A stretch of DNA of 64,000 nt from Arthrobacter sp. Leaf337 (GCF_001423745.1 NZ_LMPC01000027.1:114039-178038); one strand, 5' to 3'. Shown: positions 14,984-24,709, counted from the first letter of the stretch. The notes: generated from the letters alone by a model not told the origin. Translations and numbers: made by a program.

Positions 14984-17095
14984 CTACTTTTCGACGAGGG
15001 TGAGGACGTCGTAGGTGGCTACGATTTCGTCGTTCTGGTTGGTGAGGACGGCGTCCCAGGCCACCTCACCGTACTCGTCGGTCTCGCGGGGGGTGATCTT
15101 CTTGGCGGTCAGGGTGACGCGGATCGAGTCGCCGGCGGCCACCGGGGTGATGAAGCGCAGGTTCTCCAGGCCGTAGTTTGCCAGCACCGGGCCCGGAGCA
15201 GGCTCCACGAACAGCCCGGCGCCCCAGGCCAGCAGCAGGTAGCCGTGCGCCACGATGCCCGGGAAGAACGGGTTGGCCTCCGCAGCCTCCTGGTTGGTGT
15301 GGGCGTAGAAGGTGTCGCCGGTGGAGTTGGCGAACTTGGTGATCTCCTCGAGGGTGACTTCCCGCAGCCCGGAGCGGACCGCATCGCCGATGTGCAGGGT
15401 GCTCAGGTGCTTCCGGAACGGGTGCTGGCCTTCGGTCTCCAGCGTGAAGTTGCGGTCCGCGCCGGTGTGCCAGAGGCCCGTGACGGCGGTGAGCATGTTG
15501 GGCGAGCCCTGGATGGCGGTGCGCTGCATGTGGTGCATCACCGAACGGATGCCGCCCAGTTCCTCGCCGCCGCCGGCGCGGCCCGGGCCGCCGTGGACCA
15601 GGTGCGGCACCGGTGAACCGTGGCCGGTGGAGCTGCGGGCGTCCTCGCGGTTGAGCATCAGGACGCGGCCGTGGTGGGCGGCGATCCCGGTGACGAGTTC
15701 GCGGGCAACCTCGGGATCGTTGGTGCACACCGAGGCCACCAGCGAGCCGCCACCGCGGGCGGCGAGGCGCACGGCGTCGGCCAGGTCGGTGTAGCCGATC
15801 ACCGACGAAACAGGACCGAAGGCCTCCAGGGAGTGGACTTCCTCAGCTTCGGCGTCCGCCCAGCTGAGCAGCACCGGGGACATAAAGGCACCGTCTTCGA
15901 CGACGGCCACTCCCCCGTCCGCTTTGGTCACCTTGGGCGAATCGAGCGTGCCGTACGCGAGCTCGCCGCCGGCGTCGAGCATTGCCTGGACAGCGGCCCG
16001 GACGTCGGCCAGCTGCTCAAGGGAGGCGAGCGCACCCATGGTGACGCCCTCGGCGCGGGGATCACCCAGCACCACGCGTTCCTCAATGCGGGCACCCACG
16101 GCGGCAACGACGTCGGATACCAGTTCGCGGGGCACGATGGTGCGGCGGATGGACGTGCACTTCTGGCCGGCTTTGACGGTCATTTCGGTGACCACGGACT
16201 TGATGAAGGCGTCGAACTCCGGCGTGCCCTTGACCGCGTCCGGGCCCAGGATGGCGGCGTTGAGGGAGTCGGTCTCCGAGGTGAAGCGGACGCCGCCCTT
16301 CACCACGTTCGGGTGCGACTTCAGCGAGTTGGCGGTGGAGGCGGACCCGGTGAAGGCGACGAGGTCGCGGTAGTCGAGGTGGTCCAGGAGCGTGCGGGCC
16401 GATCCGGAGATGAGCTGCAGCGAGCCCTTGGGCAGGATGTTGGACTCCACAATGGCCTTGACCACGGCCGCAGCCACGTAGCCCGTGGGAGTCGCCGGCT
16501 TGACGATGGTGGGGACGCCGGCGATGAACGCGGGCGCAAACTTCTCCAGCATGCCCCACACCGGGAAGTTGAAGGCGTTAATCTGGACGGCGACGCCAGG
16601 GATACGGGTGAAGATGTGCTCACCGGCAAAGGAACCGTCCCGGGAGAGCACCTCCATGGGACCGTCCACCACCACCTGCGAGTTGGGCAGCTCGCGGCGG
16701 CCCTTGGAGCTGAAGGTGAAGAGCACGCCGATGCCGCCGTCGATGTCCACCATGGAGTCGATCTTGGTGGCGCCGGTCTGGGCGGACAGCTCGTAGAAGT
16801 GCTCGCGGCGGGCGTTCAGGTACTGGGCCAGTTCCTTGAGCTTCAGGGCGCGCTGGTGGAAGGTCAGCGTGCCGAGTTCCGTCTGGCCGGTGGTGCGTCC
16901 GTAGTCCACGACGTCGGCAAGGTCCAGTCCCTCGGTGCTCACCTTGGCGAGGAGCTCGCCGGTGCTGGCGTCCAGGACGGGGACTGCGGAAGCCGCGGCG
17001 GCGGCGTCGGGCGTCCACCAGGCGTCCCGGACGAAACTGGGAACGGTCTCCACAGTGTCCAGCGAGGATTTCGGAGCAGTTGCAGTGGTGGTCAT
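14984..17095 (-). CDS. paaZ: Bifunctional oxepin-CoA hydrolase / semialdehyde dehydrogenase PaaZ
   Basis: A 703-residue fusion that opens the oxepin-CoA ring and oxidises the resulting aldehyde in phenylacetate degradation. Residues 1 to about 530 form an aldehyde dehydrogenase with Glu274 in FTSETDSLN and the nucleophile Cys313 in AGQKCTSIRR. The C-terminal 140 residues are an R-specific MaoC-type hydratase (TFYAHTNQEAAEANPFFPGIVAHGYLLLAW). Length and order match PaaZ. A 22-bp PaaR-type palindrome lies 48 bp upstream, between it and the divergent thioesterase gene. Confidence 0.96.
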   Translation of the reverse strand: MTTTATAPKSSLDTVETVPSFVRDAWWTPDAAAAASAVPVLDASTGELLAKVSTEGLDLADVVDYGRTTGQTELGTLTFHQRALKLKELAQYLNARREHFYELSAQTGATKIDSMVDIDGGIGVLFTFSSKGRRELPNSQVVVDGPMEVLSRDGSFAGEHIFTRIPGVAVQINAFNFPVWGMLEKFAPAFIAGVPTIVKPATPTGYVAAAVVKAIVESNILPKGSLQLISGSARTLLDHLDYRDLVAFTGSASTANSLKSHPNVVKGGVRFTSETDSLNAAILGPDAVKGTPEFDAFIKSVVTEMTVKAGQKCTSIRRTIVPRELVSDVVAAVGARIEERVVLGDPRAEGVTMGALASLEQLADVRAAVQAMLDAGGELAYGTLDSPKVTKADGGVAVVEDGAFMSPVLLSWADAEAEEVHSLEAFGPVSSVIGYTDLADAVRLAARGGGSLVASVCTNDPEVARELVTGIAAHHGRVLMLNREDARSSTGHGSPVPHLVHGGPGRAGGGEELGGIRSVMHHMQRTAIQGSPNMLTAVTGLWHTGADRNFTLETEGQHPFRKHLSTLHIGDAVRSGLREVTLEEITKFANSTGDTFYAHTNQEAAEANPFFPGIVAHGYLLLAWGAGLFVEPAPGPVLANYGLENLRFITPVAAGDSIRVTLTAKKITPRETDEYGEVAWDAVLTNQNDEIVATYDVLTLVEK

Positions 17096-17142
17096 CGTTG
17101 ACGGGTCCTTCCAGCGGGGGCAAGATCATCACGGCCAGTGCA

Positions 17143-17164
17143 TTACTGACCGTCCGTTCGGTAA
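17143..17164. promoter_or_regulatory. PaaR-type operator between paaZ and thioesterase
   Basis: A 22-bp imperfect palindrome with arms TTACTGACCGT and CCGTTCGGTAA, extended by one matching base on each side. It is placed to control both divergent genes. Confidence 0.7.
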
Positions 17165-17245
17165 TATGTCTACAGTACATGAATGTGCCGTGCTGCACAC
17201 TAGCCTGTTGCACACTGGGAAGACCCGACGAAAGAGAAGTGGCCC

Positions 17246-17704
17246 ATGCAGCCCGAAACCGGCAGCGCCGAACTGTGGAAGATCACGCTCGGCGAACTCG
17301 ACGAGAAGATGGGCGTGAAAATCGTCGAGGAATCCGTGGAGCGCGTTGTTGCCACGATGCCCGTCGAGGGCAACCGGCAGTCGTTCGGGCTGCTGCACGG
17401 CGGCGCCTCACTGGCCGTGGGCGAGGCCGTGGGGTCCTGGGCCGCCGTGATCCACGCCAGCACCCTGGGCAAGACTGCCGTGGGGGTGGATGTGTCCGCC
17501 ACGCACCACAAATCAGCGCGCGAAGGCCAGATCACCATCACGGCCACGCCCATCCACCTGGGCGGAACGCTGACCACGCATGAAGTACTGCTCACCAACG
17601 AGGCCGGCCAGCGCCTGTGCACCCTCCGGATCACGAACCTGCTGCTGGACCGGAAAGGCCGTGCAGGGACGGACCGGAAGGGCCGCGCGGAAAAAACTTC
17701 ATGA
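17246..17704 (+). CDS. PaaI-type hotdog thioesterase
   Basis: A 152-residue single hotdog-domain acyl-CoA thioesterase (PaaI / YdiI-like). The motif QSFGLLHGGASLAVGEAVGSWAAV holds the active-site HGG, and VGVDVSATHHKSAREGQITITATPIHLGG is the second conserved half. The C-terminus has a short basic repeat (RKGRAGTDRKGRAEK). It is divergent from paaZ across a PaaR-type operator, so a role in releasing CoA esters of the phenylacetate or an allied aromatic pathway is likely. DHNA-CoA thioesterase is an alternative for this fold. Confidence 0.85.
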   Translation: MQPETGSAELWKITLGELDEKMGVKIVEESVERVVATMPVEGNRQSFGLLHGGASLAVGEAVGSWAAVIHASTLGKTAVGVDVSATHHKSAREGQITITATPIHLGGTLTTHEVLLTNEAGQRLCTLRITNLLLDRKGRAGTDRKGRAEKTS

Positions 17705-17792
17705 CTTTGCATCCAAAGAGGGGCTCCCGCCGGTAGTAAAGGCGTAAGCACAAACACAGCCCGACACCGGGCGTCCCTCTGAGGAGTTTGAA

Positions 17793-18500
17793 ATGCGCAA
17801 AACAACCTACGCCGCCGGAGCACTGTCGCTCCTGGCTGCACTGACCTTCGCGACCCCCGCCCAGGCCGGCGGCTGGAACCACGACGATGCCCCCGCGAAG
17901 CTCTCGGTCCTGCACGGCGTGCCCGGCCTGACCGTGGACGTGTGGGTGGACGGGAACCTCACCCTGGATGACTTCACTCCAGGAACCCTCGCGGGCCCGC
18001 TGGAGCTCGCGGCCGGCGAGTACGAAATCGCGGTCACCGCCGCGGACGCCACCAGCGCCGACAACCCGGTGATCGGGCCGGTGGACGTTGAACTCGACAG
18101 CGGCGGCAACTACACCGCGGTGGCCCACCTCGATGCCGACGGCGGCCCCACGGCCACGCTGTTCACCAACGACACCAAGGCTCCCCGCAACGACAACAAG
18201 GGCAAACTGACGGTGAGGCACGTAGCCGCGGCGCCCGCCGTCGACGTCCTGGCCGGCGGAACGGCAGTGATCGAGGAACTCAGCAATCCGGACGAGGCAA
18301 CCCTGAAGCTCGAGGCCGGCACCGTTTCCGCGTCGGTTGCCGCGGCCGGGACCACCGATCCGGTGATCGGGCCGGCTGACGTGACCGTCGAGGCCGGCAA
18401 GAACACAATCGTCTACGCCTGGGGCAGCCTGGCCGACGGCACCCTGGACGTGGCCGTCCAGGTCGTTGACTCCGAGGACCGTGGCTGCGGCCGCGGCTGA
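17793..18500 (+). CDS. Secreted DUF4397 domain protein
   Basis: A 235-residue exported protein. The signal peptide is MRKTTYAAGALSLLAALTF with cleavage likely after TPAQA. Two DUF4397 units follow: KLSVLHGVPGLTVDVWVDGNLTLDDFTPG and KLTVRHVAAAPAVDVLAGGTAVIEELS, each ending in an NPVIGP or DPVIGP strand. DUF4397 proteins are extracellular and of unknown role. The ATG at 17793 follows GAGGAG. A 16-bp stem terminator lies after the gene. Confidence 0.88.
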   Translation: MRKTTYAAGALSLLAALTFATPAQAGGWNHDDAPAKLSVLHGVPGLTVDVWVDGNLTLDDFTPGTLAGPLELAAGEYEIAVTAADATSADNPVIGPVDVELDSGGNYTAVAHLDADGGPTATLFTNDTKAPRNDNKGKLTVRHVAAAPAVDVLAGGTAVIEELSNPDEATLKLEAGTVSASVAAAGTTDPVIGPADVTVEAGKNTIVYAWGSLADGTLDVAVQVVDSEDRGCGRG

Positions 18501-18536
18501 CGCATCCCCGAGTAGCAACGCATCGCTAATATCCAT

Positions 18537-18574
18537 CACCGGCGGGGCCGCCTGAACGGGCGGCCCCGCCGGTG
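18537..18574. terminator. Very strong stem-loop between converging DUF4397 and ferritin genes
   Basis: A perfect 16-bp stem (CACCGGCGGGGCCGCC with its complement) and a six-base loop TGAACG. It should terminate transcription from both sides. Confidence 0.85.
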
Positions 18575-18578
18575 TGCT

Positions 18579-19172
18579 TCAGAGCGCTCCGCCCGCCGCT
18601 TCCGGCGTTCCGGAGTCATGGCCTGCGCCGCCATGGCCGCCGCCGTGCCCGTGGTGGCCGCCGCCCCCGCCGCCGTGCCCGCCGCCGGCGTCCCCTACCC
18701 GCTCACGGGCCAGGAACATCTCGACGTCGAACATGTTGTCCGCCCGGCGAGCGACGTTCAGGAGCGTGGACATGGATGCGACCTCTTCCACCTGTTCCTT
18801 GAGGAACCAGAGCATGAACTGTTCGCCCAGGGGGTCGTTTTCCGCCCGGGCCGCGGCAAAGAGTTCCTTGATGCGGTCCGTGACTTCAATTTCCTGGGCC
18901 AGGGCAAGGACCAGGGGTTCTTCCGCCGAGGTGAAATCATTCCTGACCGGCTCAACTCCCGGAATCGAGATCCTGATGCCGCGGTCCAGGATGTACCGGA
19001 CCATCATCATCGCGTGGTTCCGTTCCTCGAGCGACTGCCGGTAGAAGTGCTTCGCAAGCCTGGGCAAGTCCTGCCCGTCAAACCACGCGGCGATGGCGAT
19101 GTACTGCTGGGATGCCGCGAACTCGTTGCCCACCTGTTTGGCGAGCAGGTCATTGAATGCTGTGGTGCTCAT
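18579..19172 (-). CDS. Ferritin with Gly/His-rich C-terminal tail
   Basis: A 197-residue non-haem ferritin that oxidises and stores iron. Residues 1-160 are the four-helix bundle with di-iron ligands in NEFAASQQYIAIAAWFD and SLEERNHAMMMVRYI, and a later EQVEEVASMSTLL helix. The last about 35 residues are an extension of Gly and His (GGGHGGGGGGHHGHGGGHGG), absent from usual ferritins and likely to bind metal. The ATG at 19172 follows AGGAG and gives the family N-terminus. Confidence 0.92.
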   Translation of the reverse strand: MSTTAFNDLLAKQVGNEFAASQQYIAIAAWFDGQDLPRLAKHFYRQSLEERNHAMMMVRYILDRGIRISIPGVEPVRNDFTSAEEPLVLALAQEIEVTDRIKELFAAARAENDPLGEQFMLWFLKEQVEEVASMSTLLNVARRADNMFDVEMFLARERVGDAGGGHGGGGGGHHGHGGGHGGAGHDSGTPEAAGGAL

Positions 19173-19406
19173 GGGGCTCTCCTGGAATCGGGGTTCAGGG
19201 CTGAGGACCTGCGGCACGGAGGCTCTGCTGGGCCCGGGGCTGCCGGAGGGCCTTCTTTGAGCTTGCTCCGCTGCGGCGGCGGCGGTCAAGACCCCGCTCC
19301 CTGGCGGGCTCCCAGGCGGAGGCTCCGGCCCGCTCTCTGGCGGACCGTCAGCGGGCACGGCATAATGTGGTTCCACAGGTCTCACTGCCGCTCGAAGGAG
19401 CCATCG

Positions 19407-19982
19407 ATGACGCCTGCCGGCCCGCATGATTGGGACGCCGCTCTCGATCATGCGTTCGCGTCCGGCAAAGAAGCGGCTCTCGCCGAGGCCTACCGGCGCC
19501 TGAGTCCGCTGGTGTACACCCTGGCGCTGAGGTCGCTGGGGGAACGCTCAGCGGCCGACGACGTCACGCAGGAAGTCTTTATCCGCGCCTGGAAATCGCG
19601 CGCCAGTTACCGGCCGGAAGCCGCCCGCCTGCCCGCCTGGCTGGTGGGGATCACCCGCAACGCGATTTCCGATGCACTGTCCGCGCGGATGCGCCGGCAG
19701 GAGCTGGAACACGCCGCCGGGCAGTTCGTGGGTGACGACCGGGTGGCCGGGCCGCCGGCAGCCGACGTGGAAGCCGTGGCCGACCGCATAACCTTGGAGG
19801 AAGAGCTGGACCGGTTGGGCGATCCACAGAAGGCGATCATGAAGCTGGCGTTCTACGAGGACCTCACGCACGACCAGATTTCGTCGCGCCTTCAACTGCC
19901 CCTTGGTACGGTCAAGAGCCACATCCGGCGCAGCCTCTCCCGGATGCGGACCCGCCTGGAGGTGGGCCATGAAGCATCTTGA
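19407..19982 (+). CDS. ECF-type RNA polymerase sigma factor
   Basis: A 191-residue extracytoplasmic function sigma factor. Region 2 is residues about 25-95 (YRRLSPLVYTLALRSLGERSAADDVTQEVFIRAWKS) and region 4 near the end (HDQISSRLQLPLGTVKSHIRRSLSRMRTRL) recognises the -35. GAAGGAG lies before the ATG. Its 3' end overlaps the next gene, its probable anti-sigma factor, by 14 bp, so they are produced together. It resembles the SigK/SigL group with an RskA-type partner. Confidence 0.92.
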   Translation: MTPAGPHDWDAALDHAFASGKEAALAEAYRRLSPLVYTLALRSLGERSAADDVTQEVFIRAWKSRASYRPEAARLPAWLVGITRNAISDALSARMRRQELEHAAGQFVGDDRVAGPPAADVEAVADRITLEEELDRLGDPQKAIMKLAFYEDLTHDQISSRLQLPLGTVKSHIRRSLSRMRTRLEVGHEAS

Positions 19983-20841
19983 CGACGAGCAGCTGAGCCT
20001 GATGGCCCTGGGCGAACCCGCCCTGACCCCCGCCGAGGCGGACCACCTCGCGTTCTGCAGTGAATGTTCCGGCACCCTCGCGGCCCTGGAACGCACCGTG
20101 CGCGCCGCCACGGTGGATCCCGCCCGGGTGGAACTGGCCACGCCCGGCCCGCGCAACTGGGCAGCCATCCATCAGGCCCTGGGCCTCTCCCCCGAACAGG
20201 CGGAGGACCCGTTGAGCCGGCAGGGCGCCGCGGGCAGCACGACGACGACGGCGGGCTCCGCGACGCCGCTCACCCCTCCGACGCCGCTCCGTCCCCGGAC
20301 CGAAGGCACGGCGGCAGGCTCCGCAGGAGAGGCTGGTTCCGCTGGATCCGGGTCCCCTCGGACCGGCGCGGGTGCCCGGCGCTGGGTGGCGATGGCAGCC
20401 GCCGCAGGGATCGTAGTGGGCGCGGCCGCAGTGTGGGCCGGCTACAACGTCCTCGGTCAGGGCCCGCAAGCGGGTCCCTCACCCTCGCCCACTGCTCCCC
20501 AGCCCGTGGTCATCGCCCAGGCTCCGCTGCAGCCGCTGGCGTCCTACACGTCCACCGGCAAGGCCCTGGTGGAGGAGCTTCCGGACGGCACGCGACAGCT
20601 GGTGGTCCAGCTCTCCGACGGCCAGATCAGCGGGTTCCGGGAGGTCTGGGTGATCTCGCCGGACCTGTCCAAGCTCGTCAGCCTTGGCGTGCTGGACGGT
20701 GAGCCCGGCGTTTTCGCCCTCCCCGCCGGACTCGACCTCGCGGAATATCCCATCGTGGATGTGTCCAACGAGCCGTTCGACGGCAACCCCGCGCACTCTT
20801 CGGACAGCATCGCCCGTGGTGAACTGGCCGCGGAAAACTAA
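19969..20841 (+). CDS. Membrane anti-sigma factor (zinc-finger, RskA-like)
   Basis: A 290-residue anti-sigma factor. The N-terminal anti-sigma domain has the HxxxCxxC zinc motif (DHLAFCSEC). A Ser/Thr/Ala/Gly-rich linker leads to one transmembrane helix (WVAMAAAAGIVVGAAAVWAGY near residues 140-165). The C-terminal extracytoplasmic domain is RskA-like (SYTSTGKALVEELPDGTRQLVVQL, SKLVSLGVLDGEPGVFALP). It should hold the overlapping sigma factor at the membrane until an envelope or redox signal causes release. Confidence 0.9.
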   Translation: MKHLDDEQLSLMALGEPALTPAEADHLAFCSECSGTLAALERTVRAATVDPARVELATPGPRNWAAIHQALGLSPEQAEDPLSRQGAAGSTTTTAGSATPLTPPTPLRPRTEGTAAGSAGEAGSAGSGSPRTGAGARRWVAMAAAAGIVVGAAAVWAGYNVLGQGPQAGPSPSPTAPQPVVIAQAPLQPLASYTSTGKALVEELPDGTRQLVVQLSDGQISGFREVWVISPDLSKLVSLGVLDGEPGVFALPAGLDLAEYPIVDVSNEPFDGNPAHSSDSIARGELAAEN

Positions 20842-20988
20842 GCCGCACGCCGTCGTGCCTTACACCCGTTCTCCCGTGCAATGAAGGGCCGATCGGCCCG
20901 GAAGTGGAACGGCCGGGACTGCTACGTTTGCTGTGCCGAGCGACGAAACACCGCCTGCACTAACCGGCAAGACCGGAAGGGAACAACC

Positions 20989-22209
20989 ATGCTCTCAGAC
21001 ACTGCATCTCCTGTCATCAAGGCGACGCTGCCTGTAGTTGGCGAGCACATCGAGGAGATTGCCAAGCGGTTCTACAAGCACATGTTCGAGGCGCGTCCGG
21101 ACCTCCAGGACGGCCTTTTCAACCGGGGGAACCAGGCGGACGGCCGGCAGCAGCAGGCGTTGGCGGGGTCCATTGCCGCGTTCGCCGGGTTCCTGGTGGA
21201 CAAACCCGATCAGCTTCCGGACCATCTGCTGTCCCGGATCGCCCACAAGCACGTCTCGCTGGGCCTGGCCCCGGACCAGTACCAGGTGGTCCACGACCAT
21301 CTGATGTGGTCCATTGTGGACGTGCTCGGAGATGCCGTGACTCCCGACGTGGCCGCCGCCTGGGATGAGGTCTACTGGCTCATGGCCAACATGCTCATCA
21401 ACAAGGAACGCGGCCTCTACAACGCCGTGCACCTCTCGCCCGAGACGATCTGGCGGACCTGGCGCGTAGCCCGGCGGATCCAGGAAACCGACGACGTGGT
21501 CACGTTCATCGTGGAACGGACCGACGAGCGGGACGTCAAGCCTTCCCTGCCGGGGCAGTACGTCACCATCAAGATGCTGATGCACGACGGCGTGCACCAG
21601 CCGAGGCAGTACAGCCTCACGAAGGCCGACGACGGCCACCACCGGCAGTTCGCGGTGAAGCGCGTCCATGGATTGCCGACACCCGACGGCGAGATGTCCA
21701 ACCTGCTCCACAACGAGATCCATGAGGGTGACGAGGTGGTCCTCTCGGCACCGTTCGGTGACGTGGTCCTCGAATACACCGACCGGCCGGTGGTCCTGGC
21801 CAGCGCGGGCATCGGCATCACCCCGATGGCCGGCATGCTGTCCCATCTGGTGAAGTCCGGCTCCCAGCGCCAGGTCGTGCTCCTTCACGCGGATGACACG
21901 CCGTCGTCGTTCCCGCTGCGGGCCCAGGTCACCGAGGACCTGGCGAAGCTAACGGACGGGTCGTTGAACACCTGGTTCCTCGAGCCCGGTGATTCATCCG
22001 CCGCTTCCGGAACCGAAAGTGCGCCGGCGTTCAAGGGGTTCATGGATGTCAACGCGGTGGAACTGCCGGACGACGCCGAATATTACCTCTGCGGCCCCCT
22101 GCCCTTCCTGAAGTCCGTCCGGAGTTCGCTGGTTGCCCGGGGTGTACCGGCCAAGGACATCCAGTACGAGGTCTTCGGTCCGGACCTCTGGCTGGCCGAC
22201 TTCCAATAG
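20989..22209 (+). CDS. hmp: Flavohemoprotein / nitric oxide dioxygenase
   Basis: A 406-residue flavohaemoglobin that oxidises nitric oxide to nitrate using NAD(P)H and O2. The globin domain (about 1-145) has the proximal-haem helix RIAHKHVSLGLAPDQY. The FAD domain has RQYSLTKADD (RxYS motif) and the NAD domain has ASAGIGITPMAGML and YYLCGPLPFLKSVR. The ATG at 20989 follows GGAAGGG. It appears to be a single-gene unit. Nitrite reductase is elsewhere in the window (34.8-38 kb). Confidence 0.95.
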   Translation: MLSDTASPVIKATLPVVGEHIEEIAKRFYKHMFEARPDLQDGLFNRGNQADGRQQQALAGSIAAFAGFLVDKPDQLPDHLLSRIAHKHVSLGLAPDQYQVVHDHLMWSIVDVLGDAVTPDVAAAWDEVYWLMANMLINKERGLYNAVHLSPETIWRTWRVARRIQETDDVVTFIVERTDERDVKPSLPGQYVTIKMLMHDGVHQPRQYSLTKADDGHHRQFAVKRVHGLPTPDGEMSNLLHNEIHEGDEVVLSAPFGDVVLEYTDRPVVLASAGIGITPMAGMLSHLVKSGSQRQVVLLHADDTPSSFPLRAQVTEDLAKLTDGSLNTWFLEPGDSSAASGTESAPAFKGFMDVNAVELPDDAEYYLCGPLPFLKSVRSSLVARGVPAKDIQYEVFGPDLWLADFQ

Positions 22210-22233
22210 CTTGGAAGACGGCTGCGGGACGGC

Positions 22234-24702
22234 TCAGCGGCGGGAGCGCCGCCTGGCAAGGACCAGCGCGGCGCCGCCGAGCAGCAGTACGCCTGCCCCG
22301 ACGCCGGCCGCAGTGAGCAGGCCGTCGGCGCCGGTGGCCGGCAGCTGACCCGAAACGCCCGCCGGGGTGATCGCGGCGGGAACAATCACGGGCGCCGGGT
22401 CAACCACGAAGGTGAGGTTCACCGGCGCCGAGGCCACGCCGTCGACCGTCTGGCTGACTGCAAGCGTGTGGGCTCCGGCCCCGAGCCCGGCCGGAACCGG
22501 CGAGCTCCACGTGCCATCCGCTGCGGTCTGCACTGCTGCGGCGCCGTCCACTGTGACGGTCACCGCCGCGCCCTTCAGCGCTGAACCGGTGATCCGCTGG
22601 GGAACCGCGTCGTGGGCGAAATGCTGGCCGTTCTGGATGTTCGCAACCGCGGGCGACGGCGGCACTACCGTGAACGTCCGGCTCGCCGCCGGGCTGTCGG
22701 CGGCGCCGCCGGCGGTCTGCACTGCCGTGACGGTGAACGAGCCGAACCTTGCGGGACCGGTGACGGGTACAGTCCAGGTGCCGTCGGGCCCCACCACCGC
22801 CTCCCCGGTGGCGTCACCGGAGAGCTCCACCCTGGCACCGGGAGTTCCGGTCCCTGCAATGCGCTCGAGTGCCGTGAGTGCTGCGGCCTCTCCGGGCGTC
22901 GAAATGACGGGTGCCGGCAGCTCGGCCGGCAGCACCGTGACGTCGAACGAACTGGCGCCGGAATGGCTGAAACCGTTGACGGTTTCCGCGGTAAATTGCA
23001 GCCGGCCCGCCGGGGAGGGAGCGGTGAACTGCCACTGTCCCGAGGCGTCCACGGGGACGTCCATCGGCGCCTCGCGGGGCATGGTGATGCGCACCTTCGA
23101 GCCAGCCGCTACCGCGGAGGCCGGGGCCGCAGGGACCTGCCCGGTGATGGGCTGGCCGAGCGCCACTCCCGTACCGTCGGCCGGACTCGTGAGTGAGGGT
23201 TTGTTGAGGAACAGCTGGAGCTGGACGCCGGGAAGCCGGGTCATGGCGTCCTCCAGGGTGGTGGCCACGGCGAAGTTGTTAATCGGCTGGCCGGGAACCA
23301 CCTGGTCCCCCGCGGAGTGTGTGCCGACGGCGAAGTTGCCGCTGATCCAGGGTCCGCCGGAGTCGCCGCCGCTGGACTGCACGGAGGTGGACAGGAAACC
23401 GCGGAAGGCCCGGAGGTCGGCCGGATCCTTGGTGAACCCGCCCACGACGTAGATGCCCACCTCGTCCACGGTGCCGCAGGACCAGCCGGCGGTACGGCCG
23501 GAGCGGCAGACTGCCTGCCCCGGCGACGGCGAGGCGGTTCCGATGATCTTCACGGCCGTGGATCCGGGATCCGTGGGTGCGTCCCAGCGGCTGGCCGCGG
23601 GCTGGACCTCGACGCCGGGCCGGATGCCCTCAATGACCGCGATGTCCGTGCCCACGTTTCCGGGGTTGGCTTCGTCGCCGGTGATCCAGGAGTTGCCCGG
23701 GCCGCCGAACTGGCTGAAGCCCAGGGTGCCGAGCAGGTTGTTTGCCGGTGATGCCGGACGCTCCACGTTTGCCGTGGTAACGGTGCCGTCTTCGGTGCAG
23801 TGGCCTGCGGTGAGGACCAGCGGCTCCCCTTCCGGGCTGTAGGCGCCGTAACCGGCGGAGCAGATGACACCGGTGTTGAGGACATAGCCCTGTCCGCCGA
23901 AGAAGTCCTCCTCCGGCGCTAGCGGTGCGCCCTGCTCCAGCCGGACGTTGGTGTAGCGCGCCACGAATTCCGACGGCGAGGGCGAAGCCGCTGGGGTTCC
24001 GGGAGCCACGGTGTTCGCCAGGGTGCCGCCGGCCTCCGGCTGGTTGGTGCCGCCGGTGCGGATCACGAAGCTGCCGTTGGCGTAGGCCACTGCCTGAAGG
24101 CCTTCGGCACCCACCTCGCGGACGTAGTCCTTGAACAGCTGGTCGGTGCTGGCCGCGACACGTTCCGGGGCGGCCGGCTCAGGCTGCGCAGCGGCGACAG
24201 TCTGCGCGGATGCCGCAGTCGTCGTGGCAGCCACCAGCACAAAATCGCCAGGTCCGGCCGCATTCAGTTCAGCCACCCGGGCTTCAAGCTCGGGGCCGCC
24301 CCCTTCGACCACAATCCGGCCGTCGTTCAAGCTGATCCCCACATAGCCGGGCAACGCACGCAGGGACGCAACGGCGTCGGCCGCGCGTTTGCCCTGGTCA
24401 CCGGCCGCGTTGAACTGTTCCAGCGTCATGCCCAGGTCGCGGAGAACGGCCTCCGTCAGGCCTGCGTCGCTGATGACCGGTGCGGAACCGCCCGGGGCGG
24501 GCGCTGCCGTGGCAGGCGCCGACGTCGAAACGGGCGCTGAAACGGGTGCGGAAACCGTAGGATCGGGGACCGGCGTACCGGACTCCGCGACGGCGGGAAC
24601 CGCGAGGAAGGTGGCGCCGAACGCCAGGGAAGCCGTTGCGGCCAGTCCCAGGGCGCGGTTGAACGGATGCCGGCCGGAATGATGCGTCAAGGTGTCCCCC
24701 AT
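22234..24702 (-). CDS. Sortase-anchored S1 (streptogrisin-like) serine protease with Ig-like repeats
   Basis: An 822-residue secreted protease. After a signal peptide ending near AVAES comes a Ser/Pro/Ala-rich segment and an alpha-lytic-type pro-domain. The S1 catalytic triad is His in LTAGHCTED, Asp in NVGTDIAVIEG and Ser in SSGGDSGGPW. Three Ig-like repeats follow, each with GTWTVPV / GTWSSPV-type strands, then LPATG, a hydrophobic helix and RRRSRR, a sortase anchor. It is wall-bound and probably digests environmental proteins. It follows a tyrosine phosphatase gene on the same strand by 7 bp. Confidence 0.92.
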   Translation of the reverse strand: MGDTLTHHSGRHPFNRALGLAATASLAFGATFLAVPAVAESGTPVPDPTVSAPVSAPVSTSAPATAAPAPGGSAPVISDAGLTEAVLRDLGMTLEQFNAAGDQGKRAADAVASLRALPGYVGISLNDGRIVVEGGGPELEARVAELNAAGPGDFVLVAATTTAASAQTVAAAQPEPAAPERVAASTDQLFKDYVREVGAEGLQAVAYANGSFVIRTGGTNQPEAGGTLANTVAPGTPAASPSPSEFVARYTNVRLEQGAPLAPEEDFFGGQGYVLNTGVICSAGYGAYSPEGEPLVLTAGHCTEDGTVTTANVERPASPANNLLGTLGFSQFGGPGNSWITGDEANPGNVGTDIAVIEGIRPGVEVQPAASRWDAPTDPGSTAVKIIGTASPSPGQAVCRSGRTAGWSCGTVDEVGIYVVGGFTKDPADLRAFRGFLSTSVQSSGGDSGGPWISGNFAVGTHSAGDQVVPGQPINNFAVATTLEDAMTRLPGVQLQLFLNKPSLTSPADGTGVALGQPITGQVPAAPASAVAAGSKVRITMPREAPMDVPVDASGQWQFTAPSPAGRLQFTAETVNGFSHSGASSFDVTVLPAELPAPVISTPGEAAALTALERIAGTGTPGARVELSGDATGEAVVGPDGTWTVPVTGPARFGSFTVTAVQTAGGAADSPAASRTFTVVPPSPAVANIQNGQHFAHDAVPQRITGSALKGAAVTVTVDGAAAVQTAADGTWSSPVPAGLGAGAHTLAVSQTVDGVASAPVNLTFVVDPAPVIVPAAITPAGVSGQLPATGADGLLTAAGVGAGVLLLGGAALVLARRRSRR

Positions 24703-24709
24703 AGTGTGT

